In this document: piece by piece, positions 32,576 to 38,884 of the stretch
How the letters are laid out: the number at the start of each line of letters is the position of its first letter
Numbering within the stretch: position 1 is the first letter of the stretch
NCBI RefSeq assembly: GCF_011064615.1
Contig: NZ_JAALJH010000086.1
Coordinates: forward strand, 1-38,884
From: Aquisphaera insulae
Lineage (GTDB): Bacteria; Planctomycetota; Planctomycetia; Isosphaerales; Isosphaeraceae
Direction of reading: 5' to 3'
Length of the DNA: 38,884 nucleotides
The notes under the pieces: generated by a model
Seen by the model: only the letters and a program-made list of their open reading frames with translations
Told to the model about the DNA's origin: nothing
Databases searched by the model: none
Program-made: the position numbers and the translations under genes

Positions 32576-32964
32576 GCGAGTTTCTCCCTCCCCGGGGCGG
32601 GCGAATCCTTGGGATTTTAAAGGACTTGCGACGAGATGGCCGAGAAATGCCCGGGCCTCACGTGGCCGGGCGTCCCGTTCTCGATTCGAACGAGTCCGCG
32701 TTCGGCGTTGAGGACCATCCGGGGCAACTTATGCCGTAACACCAGGCCGGTCAATGCCGACTGGTGCGGATCGCATGTTCCTGGAAAGGCCTCCGGCGTG
32801 CCCTTTGCCGTCGGCCCGGACAGGGCAAGGAAAATCGCCGGACATGTCGCACAGGATCACCTCCCGCGGCGATTCCTGGAGTCTTTGTCCGGTCCCGGGC
32901 CGGTGGCGCGTTCTACACCATGGCGGAGAGAGGATCATCGGCGGACCGGCAGCGGAGGAGTGAC
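32576..32964. other. Divergent intergenic region
   Basis: This 389-base gap lies between the TPR lipoprotein gene (minus) and the PEP-CTERM gene (plus). The ribosome binding sites of both genes are clear. I looked for sigma-54 boxes (GG-n10-GC) and found none with correct spacing, and no strong sigma-70 promoter. ORFs in it are low-complexity shadows. Confidence 0.4.
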
Positions 32965-33825
32965 ATGCGGATCGCAGGAATTCGATGCGCGGCGGCGATC
33001 ACGGGCCTGTTCCTGGCGACGATGCCGGCGCCCTCGGCCAGCGCGGGCATCACGGGGGCGGATGTCTTCGGCAACGCGGTGTACGCCCAGACCTCGGCCT
33101 CCGGGGCCCCCGATCTCAAGGGGTACTTCTTTTCGTCGCGGATCTTCTACAGCGATCCCGCCGACGTTTCGTCCGCCAACGGGACGAGTAGCGGACTTCC
33201 CTTCGATTACGGCATCCAGCCGGGCAACATCGCAGGCTACGCGACGCCGTTCATCACCCAGCCCGAGCTCGCCGGCTATCTGTCGCCGGGAGGCATGTTC
33301 AGTGCCGAGATCACCGGCGGCAACCTGGCCGGCACCACCCTGGCCGCCGGGCCCTACGGGCCGGATCTCTATTCGGCGGTGCCGATCCTGGCCGCCAGCA
33401 GCTATGACGCGCTGCAGGGCCTGGACGCCTCCAAGGGTACGAGCCTGATGTTCAACGGCTTCACGGCCGATCCGAACGCCTCGTCGGCCGCCGCATTCGT
33501 GACGATCTTCCGGGCCAGCGACAATGCGGTGGTCTACTCGCAGGACTTCCTCCCCCCCGGGACGACGAGCGTGAGCGTCGCGGGCGGCATCCTCGATGCG
33601 GACACGGCTTACGTCCTGGAGATCGACTATAGCAATCGGCTGGCCATGGACCTCACCGTGAACGGCGATACGCTGGCGGATTCGTTCACGACCGGCTATG
33701 ACGTGCGTACCGAGGTCGCATTCACCACCGCCGCGATCCCCGAGCCATCCGGGCTGATCCTGGGCGGCCTGGCGGCAGCCGGTCTGGCCGGCTTCGCGCG
33801 GTTTCGGGCGCGGACGCGGTCCTAA
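32965..33825 (+). CDS. PEP-CTERM sorting domain protein
   Basis: A 286-residue exported protein: a signal peptide (AAAITGLFLATMPAPSASAG), a beta-rich middle of about 225 residues with no recognised enzyme motif, and a C-terminal PEP-CTERM signal, IPEPSGLILGGLAAAGLAGF followed by a basic tail RFRARTRS. PEP-CTERM proteins are processed by exosortase and displayed or released at the envelope; no exosortase is in this window. The ribosome binding site GGAGGAG just upstream fixes ATG 32965; upstream in-frame starts to 32764 are rejected. Function of the middle domain is unknown. Confidence 0.88.
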   Translation: MRIAGIRCAAAITGLFLATMPAPSASAGITGADVFGNAVYAQTSASGAPDLKGYFFSSRIFYSDPADVSSANGTSSGLPFDYGIQPGNIAGYATPFITQPELAGYLSPGGMFSAEITGGNLAGTTLAAGPYGPDLYSAVPILAASSYDALQGLDASKGTSLMFNGFTADPNASSAAAFVTIFRASDNAVVYSQDFLPPGTTSVSVAGGILDADTAYVLEIDYSNRLAMDLTVNGDTLADSFTTGYDVRTEVAFTTAAIPEPSGLILGGLAAAGLAGFARFRARTRS

Positions 33826-33956
33826 GTCCACCGGCGATCGGCCTCCCACTCCTCCGTCCTTCGAGACTCGGCCGGTCTTGTGGCCGCACCCTGGCCCGGA
33901 GACAATGGGTCGTACCCCGAAGATGCGGGGGGAGTGACGAGGACGAAAGGCGACCG

Positions 33957-34442
33957 ATGCTCATCAGCGACAAGCTTGCCGAGGCGTTCAACCAGCAGAT
34001 TGGCAATGAACTGGCGAACTACCTCCAGTATCTGGCCATCTCAAACTACTTTGAAAAGGAATCCCTATTCGCCCTCGCCCGGCTCTATTCGAAGCAGGCC
34101 GATGAAGAGCGCGACCACGCGATGAAGTTCAACAAGTTCCTCCTCGATGCCGGCCGCAGCCCGATCCTGCCGGCGATCCGAGAGCCGAGGAACGAGTTCG
34201 GCTCGGCCCTCGAGGCCGCCCAGGTCGCGCTCGACTCGGAGGTGGCCACCACCCGCCAGATCTACGACCTGGTCGCGCTGGCGACCGAGGGCCGCGAGTA
34301 CATCCCCCTGAACTTCCTCCAGTGGTTCCTCAGCGAGCAGCTCGAGGAGGTTGCCAGCGCCGAGAGCCGGCTGGCGATCGTCCGCCGCGCCGGCCCGAGC
34401 GTCCTGATGGTCGAGGCCTACCTCGTCCACGAGACGTCCTGA
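33957..34442 (+). CDS. Non-haem ferritin
   Basis: A 161-residue four-helix-bundle ferritin like bacterial FtnA, of standard length. Di-iron ligands are all visible: E18 (GNELANY), E51 and H54 (EERDHAMKF), E95, and E127/Q128 (FLSEQLEE). There is no Met that would suggest a haem-binding bacterioferritin. It stores iron as ferrihydrite after oxidising Fe(II), in the cytoplasm. ATG 33957 has AAAGG upstream. Monocistronic, ending at the hairpin at 34449. Confidence 0.95.
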   Translation: MLISDKLAEAFNQQIGNELANYLQYLAISNYFEKESLFALARLYSKQADEERDHAMKFNKFLLDAGRSPILPAIREPRNEFGSALEAAQVALDSEVATTRQIYDLVALATEGREYIPLNFLQWFLSEQLEEVASAESRLAIVRRAGPSVLMVEAYLVHETS

Positions 34443-34448
34443 ACGAGG

Positions 34449-34474
34449 CCGCCCCGGGCTTGCCGCCGGGGCGG
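34449..34474. terminator. Bidirectional hairpin between ferritin and surface protein genes
   Basis: CCGCCCCGG (34449-34457) pairs perfectly with CCGGGGCGG (34466-34474) around an 8-base loop, starting 7 bases after the ferritin stop codon and 18 bases from the end of the convergent gene. No U-tract. Confidence 0.6.
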
Positions 34475-34491
34475 TTCATCCCCGGCCCCTC

Positions 34492-36444
34492 TCAGTTCGT
34501 CGTGTCGTTCGTGAACGAGAGCGGGCCGATCTGCCGCAGGTTGGGATTCAGCGTGACGCCGCCGCGGGTGCCGTAGTCGCGGTTGCTGGTCGAGACCAGG
34601 CTCACGTTCGTCCGCTTGGACATGGGCGTCTTCACGTGGCCGATCGGCTGGGCCACGATGACGCTGTTGGACAGCGACCCGGTCCGGACCAGGTTGAGGT
34701 AGCCGGTGTCGTTGAGCACCAGGCCGTTGGCCGTCAGGCCGCGGAGCGACTGGATGTTCCCCTGGACGTCGATCAGCGCCGGGCCGGTGCCCGCCGCGGC
34801 GTTGCCGTTGATGTCCGGGCGGAACGACTCGCTCAGGTCGGTGATCGGGCCGGGGGCGTTCAGCGCGATGGTCGCGTAGGTATTCAGGGACTGCGGGCCG
34901 AGCACCCGGATCGTGTTCGTCGCCTGGCCCGAGCCGTTGGTGCCGATCGAGTTCGACGCCAGGTAGGCGTCGATCGACCCCACGGACACGCCGATATCCT
35001 GCGGGTTATTGTTCGGATCCACGGGGACGTACGACCCGCCGGACTTGATCGCGGTCTGCGAGGCCGAGCTGAAGACCCGCCTGAGCGTCAGTCCGCCGGA
35101 CGCGTTCGGGATCGCCGCCGAGGTGTTGACCGTCAGCTCGCCGAGCTGGGTCACCGTCGGCGTGAGGGTATTGAACGTGGCGGCGATCGTGGAATAGACC
35201 TGGTTGGAGCCCGGGATGCCGGTGAGGCCGCCGACGAAGCTGACGCCGGCCTGCGGCGTGTAGTTGGATGGGCTGCCCGCCGGCAGGACCGCCGTGCCGG
35301 CCGCCAGGCTGGCGGCCACGTCGATCATCTGGAGCTGATTGGTCTGGGTGTTGCCCATCACCGAGACCGTGTCGGTGGAGCCCAGCATGTCCATGCCGGC
35401 CGGCGTGGCGAACGAGCCGACCAGGGCCCCGGACGTGGCGTTGTAGACCGTGATCGTCGAGCCCGTGCCCACCATCAGCACGAGCTGGCTGCCGTTGCGG
35501 CCCACCGAGAGCGCGACCGGGTTCGTCGAGCCGGCCGCCTGGACCTGGATGGGGGCGAAGCTCGTGTCCACCGCCCCGGTGTTCTGGTTCAGGTCGAGGC
35601 TGAATCGGAGGACCTGCCCGGTGGCCGAGTCATATCCGAAGATCCTCGAATCCGTCTGGAGGTCCGGGAGGGTCGTCATGTTGCCGTTGATGTGGCTGAT
35701 CTTGAGGATCACGCCCGGCGGCGCGGGGGGCGGGCTCGGGCTCCCCGGATCGCTCTGGAGCAGGATGTTGCCGGCCGACACGAACTCGCCGTTGATGCCG
35801 GCGAGGCTCTGGACCAGGAAGAGGTCGCTGACGACGTTCGTCGAGGTGCCGCTGGTGCTGGTGCTCGTGGTGGTGCCGCTGGTGGCGCCCGCGGTGACGT
35901 CCGAGGGGAGCTCGCGGAGCTGGATCTGGGTGGCCGGGCCCACGGAGTTGAGCGCCAGGGTGTTGATCCCCTCGGTCACGTTGATCCGGCCGCCGGCGAT
36001 CAGGTTGAACGACGGCAGGTTGATCATCTTGATCACGCTGCCGCCGATGCCGCTGAGGCTCCCCCCCGCGCCGTTGACGTACAGGTCGCGGTGGTAGATG
36101 CTCGCGAGGTCCGCCTGGCCGGTGCCGCCGTGGAGGCTCGACATGATCTTGCTGTAGGAGTTCGTCTTGCTGAACAGCAGGTGGAGCGCGCCCGAGGAAT
36201 CGACCGTGGTCCCCTCCAGGCTCCCCTTGCCCACGACCTGGATCAGGACGTTGGTCCCTTGCGGCGTCCGATATCGGAACGTCTGGAAGTTCTTCGAGAA
36301 GACGCCCCCGGCCGATGCCGCGTCGGCGACGGCCGAGAGCCCCGACGACGCGGTGCTGAGGACCCAGCGATCCTCGAGCCCTTCCAGCATCGGCCGGACC
36401 TTCCGCTTCGACATCCCGGGCCCGTTCGACGGTGAAAGCCCCAT
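34492..36444 (-). CDS. Large planctomycete surface protein with N-terminal LEGLEDR motif
   Basis: A 650-residue protein starting MGLSPSNGPGMSKRKVR and LEGLEDRWVLS. The LExLExRxLL-like motif near the N-terminus is a planctomycete sorting signature of large extracellular proteins, in place of a classical signal peptide. The rest is beta-rich, Ser/Thr/Gly-rich and low in Cys, with a Thr/Ser run (TTTSTSTSGTST) near residue 190, a proline run (SPSPPPAPPG) near 230, and repeated VSV/GGLT-type strands. ATG 36444 is fixed by AGGAGG 6 bases upstream; longer in-frame starts at 36468 and 36615 lack sites. No enzymatic domain is seen; an adhesin or structural role is inferred. Convergent with ferritin. 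Confidence 0.88.
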   Translation of the reverse strand: MGLSPSNGPGMSKRKVRPMLEGLEDRWVLSTASSGLSAVADAASAGGVFSKNFQTFRYRTPQGTNVLIQVVGKGSLEGTTVDSSGALHLLFSKTNSYSKIMSSLHGGTGQADLASIYHRDLYVNGAGGSLSGIGGSVIKMINLPSFNLIAGGRINVTEGINTLALNSVGPATQIQLRELPSDVTAGATSGTTTSTSTSGTSTNVVSDLFLVQSLAGINGEFVSAGNILLQSDPGSPSPPPAPPGVILKISHINGNMTTLPDLQTDSRIFGYDSATGQVLRFSLDLNQNTGAVDTSFAPIQVQAAGSTNPVALSVGRNGSQLVLMVGTGSTITVYNATSGALVGSFATPAGMDMLGSTDTVSVMGNTQTNQLQMIDVAASLAAGTAVLPAGSPSNYTPQAGVSFVGGLTGIPGSNQVYSTIAATFNTLTPTVTQLGELTVNTSAAIPNASGGLTLRRVFSSASQTAIKSGGSYVPVDPNNNPQDIGVSVGSIDAYLASNSIGTNGSGQATNTIRVLGPQSLNTYATIALNAPGPITDLSESFRPDINGNAAAGTGPALIDVQGNIQSLRGLTANGLVLNDTGYLNLVRTGSLSNSVIVAQPIGHVKTPMSKRTNVSLVSTSNRDYGTRGGVTLNPNLRQIGPLSFTNDTTN

Positions 36445-36805
36445 CGCGATCCTCCTGACCGACACCATCGCACGCCCTCGCCGCCCATGAGCGAACGTGC
36501 CTTCCCCATCATTGCGGCCCGCCGCCGCATCTTCCGTTGCTAATCTTTTCGGCAATCCGCCCGCCCGGCATAACCCGGGCTTGCGGCAAGGGAGGTAAGA
36601 GCCTTGCGAAGCCATCTGGGCTGCCGGGTGAGTTTGGGTGTTTGGGGAAATTAATGAGAATAGATTAAAGTATGTCCGGGATTTGAGAGCTTCGGATCAT
36701 GACAGGAGAAGGGTCTTGGTCTACGATGGTGCGAGGTTATTTCGTTGAGGATGGGATTGTCTTGCAGCCCGTGTTCGGTGTGGTAAATCCCTTGCGGAGG
36801 CGGAG
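36445..36805. other. Divergent intergenic region entering a lower-GC segment
   Basis: GCCCGG (36563-36568) and CCGGGC (36575-36580) form a small hairpin in the 5' untranslated region of the surface protein gene. From 36630 the sequence becomes AT-richer (GGGAAATTAATGAGAATAGA at about 36643). TTGCAG (36762) with TAAATC (36784) is a weak promoter candidate for the following operon. Confidence 0.35.
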
Positions 36806-37465
36806 ATGGCTCGTCAACGCTACGCCCCGGCAACCGTCGCAGTGAAGGTGGACGACGATCCGGATGTCGAAGGAACACTTCGTTTTACGTTCACGCCGGG
36901 GGCTGATGGGCCGCTGCAGTCAGTTGGAGAATCGCTCTTTCCGGCGACTCGCTATGTCGCATCCGTCCGCGGCACCGGGGACTTGGTGGAGATACACTGG
37001 CTCCGGGCTCCGGAACGGGAAACCGTCCGGGGGGAGCTCGAATCGCTCGCCCGTCGTCGCGTTCAGGAGCGGACTGAGTGGCTGGGCCGACTCCGCGATC
37101 TGGTGACCACAGTCAAGGGCTGGGCCGATGAACTCGACTGGGCTGCGAAGGTTGTTGACAAGCGCATGGAGGATGCCGAGATCGGCGGATACCGTGCTCC
37201 CAGTCTCTTGCTTCAGAGGGAATCGGTCCGTCTTTACCTGGAGCCGATCGGCCGATCGGCCCCGGGCATTGAAGGTGTCGTGGACCTCTGCCTGATGCCC
37301 TCGTATGACGACGTCGCCCGGCTCACGAACGAGGGAGATCGTTGGAAGGTGCGATATGTCTTCGACGACGTGGTTCCAGGTAACGGTCGAGCCGATCGAG
37401 TCAGGCCCTTGACGAAGGCGACGATCCGCCGGGTTTTCGACGCGATGCAGATTCATGCCGGATGA
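36806..37465 (+). CDS. Hypothetical protein, first gene of HEPN-like cluster
   Basis: A 219-residue soluble protein I do not recognise. Residues 1-60 look beta-rich (ATVAVKVDDDPDVEGTLRF, and YVASVRGTGDLVEIHWL), residues 65-130 alpha-helical with many Arg/Glu, and the remainder mixed. No signal peptide, membrane segment or catalytic motif. The ribosome binding site GGAGGCGGAG just before ATG 36806 is strong. Its last 11 bases overlap the next gene, implying coupled translation. Partner genes suggest a role in a toxin-antitoxin or defence-like unit, but this is context only. Confidence 0.7.
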   Translation: MARQRYAPATVAVKVDDDPDVEGTLRFTFTPGADGPLQSVGESLFPATRYVASVRGTGDLVEIHWLRAPERETVRGELESLARRRVQERTEWLGRLRDLVTTVKGWADELDWAAKVVDKRMEDAEIGGYRAPSLLLQRESVRLYLEPIGRSAPGIEGVVDLCLMPSYDDVARLTNEGDRWKVRYVFDDVVPGNGRADRVRPLTKATIRRVFDAMQIHAG

Positions 37466-37904
37466 GGCATTTCGCTGGATGAGACGGATCAAGGACGTCG
37501 AACGCGAGTGTCAGACGATCCGATGGGGCACGGATCGCCTCCTTTCTGCGGTCAGCGACGATCCCTCGCTCCTTCGAGGTCATATCAAGCAGCGGGACAT
37601 CCGGGCAGCGTCGGCGAACCTGGAAGGGACGTTTCTCGTGCGGATCTTCTCCGAATTCGAGACGGCCCTCCAGCAGTTCATCCGGGACTCCCGGCTCCGC
37701 CGGCCCCGCACTGCCGAGTCCATGGTCAACCGTGTGCGGGCCGAGGGATCCATCCCGCTGGCCGAAACAGATGCCGTCCACCGCGTCCGTGAATACCGCA
37801 ATACCCTGGTTCACCAGCGCGCGAACCCGGCGCCGGCCGTCACGATCCGTCAGGCGACCAGCGCCTTGTGTACGTTTCTCAGCCGCGTTCAGGGGATCTG
37901 GTGA
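37455..37904 (+). CDS. HEPN-like protein (putative RNase domain)
   Basis: A 149-residue, mostly helical protein. REYRNTLVHQ (residues 112-121) carries the Rx4-6H signature of HEPN domains (R115, H120, with the typical Asn after Arg), preceded by a helix (RIFSEFETALQQFIRD) as in MAE_28990-like and RiboL-PSP HEPN families. HEPN proteins are metal-independent RNases in toxin-antitoxin, abortive-infection and CRISPR systems, though some are inactive. The start ATG 37455 overlaps the previous stop by 11 bases, and its TGA overlaps the GTG of the third gene. Assignment is by motif and helix pattern only; it could also be a non-catalytic helical protein. Confidence 0.65.
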   Translation: MPDEAFRWMRRIKDVERECQTIRWGTDRLLSAVSDDPSLLRGHIKQRDIRAASANLEGTFLVRIFSEFETALQQFIRDSRLRRPRTAESMVNRVRAEGSIPLAETDAVHRVREYRNTLVHQRANPAPAVTIRQATSALCTFLSRVQGIW

Positions 37905-38308
37905 ATGAAGGGCTGGGCCCTCACCCTCGTCCTTCATCGAATTCGCACGGCGGGACGCAACAGGCCATAGCCTTTGCCCATAACAACTCGATCCGACTGG
38001 AAGATCGCACGGAGACCAAGTTGTTTGAGTCTTCGAGGGTAGGTACGCTGGGCCTCGATTTCCTTGGGACCGTCAATGGCGGCCACGTGACCAAATCCAC
38101 TGTAATGAGAATTGGTAATAAGATTATCAATGACACCGTTGAAACTCTCAAATCGCTGGAGTATCTCCCGAACCCGTTCGGCGTCCTGGATCCCCGGCAC
38201 GCCACGTGGCAGGCGACGATTACACACGAATACATCGGCGAAAATGACCAGGCGTTGCAATGGATGATCCGACGCGCGCGACAGGCCAATGTGCCGATGA
38301 AGAAGTAG
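37901..38308 (+). CDS. Hypothetical protein, third gene of HEPN-like cluster
   Basis: A possible 135-residue protein of unknown family, starting at GTG 37901, which overlaps the TGA of the HEPN-like gene (GTGA), with AGGGG 5 bases upstream. The C-terminal half (VTKSTVMRIGNKIINDTVET to DQALQWMIRRARQANVPMKK) looks protein-like. By my count about two thirds of third codon positions between 38028 and 38308 are G/C, lower than in flanking genes. Antisense frames (38355 to 37921 and 38419 to 37934) are also open, so the strand is not certain; I favour plus because of the operon overlap and strand continuity. Confidence 0.5.
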   Translation: MNEGLGPHPRPSSNSHGGTQQAIAFAHNNSIRLEDRTETKLFESSRVGTLGLDFLGTVNGGHVTKSTVMRIGNKIINDTVETLKSLEYLPNPFGVLDPRHATWQATITHEYIGENDQALQWMIRRARQANVPMKK

Positions 38309-38374
38309 ATCGTCGCGGCCGGCAGGCGGGGCGAACGTCCGGCGATCCGGCCCATCTGACGGGTCGCCCGCTGA

Positions 38375-38380
38375 TATACT
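38375..38380 (+). promoter_or_regulatory. Possible extended -10 upstream of structured leader
   Basis: TGATATACT (38372-38380) is a good extended -10 (TGn-TATACT). A -35 at normal spacing is not evident. Transcription from here would yield a leader of about 230 bases containing the hairpins at 38417-38547 before the gene at 38618. Confidence 0.4.
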
Positions 38381-38416
38381 CAACCACGAACGGCTGGAAG
38401 CTGGTAGGTTCGAGGA

Positions 38417-38598
38417 CATCGTGAACTCGGGACTGAAGTCCTCCGCTCACGATGAAATCAACACGGAGTCATCGCCACCGACGCTCTCGCAAAACAGGGT
38501 AAAACCTGAAGAAGTCGCCTGAAGGCGAGGGTTTCTATCCCATCGCCAGGACAATCAACAAGAAAGAGTGCGCTGGCCCTGATTGGTCTTGAAGGCCA
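38417..38598 (+). ncRNA. Structured leader or small RNA with competing hairpins
   Basis: CATCGTGA (38417-38424) pairs with TCACGATG (38447-38454), enclosing GGAC-TGAA-GTCC (38430-38441). Then CAGG (38495-38498) can pair with CCTG (38505-38508). TCGCC-TGAA-GGCGA (38515-38528) is exclusive with a second fold in which GGCGAGGG (38524-38531) pairs with CCC-A-TCGCC (38539-38547). TGGCC (38574-38578) pairs with GGCCA (38594-38598) just before the next start. This looks like a cis-regulatory leader or the structured end of an IS200/IS605-like element. Strand is inferred from the downstream gene. Confidence 0.4.
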
Positions 38599-38617
38599 TG
38601 TCCTCCAGGAGATTGCG

Positions 38618-38884
38618 ATGCGGTATCAGGTCCGATCAATTCCAAAACTCATCACATCATCTCTCTTCCTTCTTATTGCATCCGGGGCGGGGTCTGCCGT
38701 CGTGCAGGAACCGGGCGGTCCTGCACGCAACGCGGCCCCGGAGAAGCCGAAGGGCGGCCTCGAAGCCGTCGACAGGCAGAAGGTGTCGACAGGACTGGGG
38801 CGGTCTGAACAGGCGTTGTGGCGCATCCGGAATCGCGCGGTCAACGATCACGATCTCAGGAATCTGGCAGTAGGCCCGATCTAC
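38618..38884 (+). CDS. Secreted hypothetical protein, 3' end beyond window
   Basis: An open frame from ATG 38618 to the window edge (89 residues seen) with no stop. AGGAG lies 6 bases upstream. The N-terminus is a convincing signal peptide (basic RSIPK, then LITSSLFLLIASGAGSAVV), followed by a Pro/Gly/Lys-rich linker and a helical segment RSEQALWRIRNRAVNDHDLR. Family not recognised from the part available. It follows the structured leader and may be controlled by it. Confidence 0.6.
   Translation, partial: MRYQVRSIPKLITSSLFLLIASGAGSAVVQEPGGPARNAAPEKPKGGLEAVDRQKVSTGLGRSEQALWRIRNRAVNDHDLRNLAVGPIY

Noticed and set aside
32750..32790. Possible sigma-54 promoter (TGGTGCGGATCGCAT) before the PEP-CTERM gene
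   Set aside because: The GG and GC dinucleotides are 8, not 10, bases apart.
34636..36435. 599-codon plus-strand open frame over the surface protein gene
   Set aside because: Arg/Gly/Val-rich shadow; the minus strand has the LEGLEDR motif and AGGAGG ribosome binding site.
37921..38419. Minus-strand frames opposite the third gene of the HEPN-like cluster
   Set aside because: The longer one has lower third-position GC by my count, neither overlaps neighbouring genes in operon fashion, and neither has a ribosome binding site; kept only as a caveat.

Overview
The window looks like a chromosomal segment of a high-GC planctomycete, most likely of the Isosphaeraceae/Gemmataceae type. The basis is gene content: two DUF1559 type IV pilin-like proteins, a Planctomycete-type cytochrome (PSCyt1-DUF1549-DUF1553) next to a DUF1501 protein, an N-terminal LEGLEDRWVLS surface-protein motif, a PEP-CTERM protein, an ECF sigma remnant of the planctomycete type, and intergenic repeats that read GEAPAEP when translated. 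No rRNA, tRNA or CRISPR array was seen. Nearly every real gene has a long antisense or out-of-frame shadow ORF because of the GC content; these were discarded.

Layout. 1-2.1 kb: repeats, a DUF4375 protein and a membrane-anchored hypothetical. 2.2-4.7 kb: a UvrA2-like ABC ATPase lacking the UvrB-binding domain, ending at a 10-bp hairpin shared with the convergent cluster at 4.8-7.7 kb (DUF1559 protein, lipoprotein, secreted double AhpD/CMD-like protein). 8.1-16.4 kb: exported proteins (a Cys-motif family with two members, a carboxypeptidase-regulatory-like protein, a His-rich protein, a HEAT-repeat protein, a lipoprotein/DUF1559 pair) and a UPF0718-type permease, with a metallo-hydrolase pseudogene at 12.55 kb.

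16.5-25.8 kb is the most coherent unit. A GntR/FCD regulator is divergent from a five-gene operon: secreted cytochrome, DUF1501 protein, AstE/AspA-type deacylase, enolase-superfamily enzyme and MFS transporter. The 90-bp control region holds two face-to-face promoters, each with a 17-nt spacer and each with its -35 inside the other's -10, overlapping the palindrome GATTGTCTACAATC. This suggests one substrate-induced switch for uptake and breakdown of an unidentified, possibly acylated, acid.

26-31.6 kb is a rearranged accessory region: a DUF998-like protein, a truncated ECF sigma gene, a 1.95-kb segment bounded by 12-bp perfect inverted repeats that holds a DUF4185-like gene and a collapsed ISAs1-type transposase, then an alpha/beta hydrolase whose C-terminus reads into that element, a small membrane protein and a methyltransferase. 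31.7-36.4 kb: a TPR lipoprotein, a PEP-CTERM protein, ferritin and a 650-residue surface protein.

36.6-38.9 kb looks lower in GC. It carries three overlapping genes of unknown role, the second with a HEPN-like RNTLVH motif (possible toxin-antitoxin or defence unit), then a structured non-coding stretch with two mutually exclusive hairpins, 70 nt upstream of a secreted-protein gene cut by the window end.
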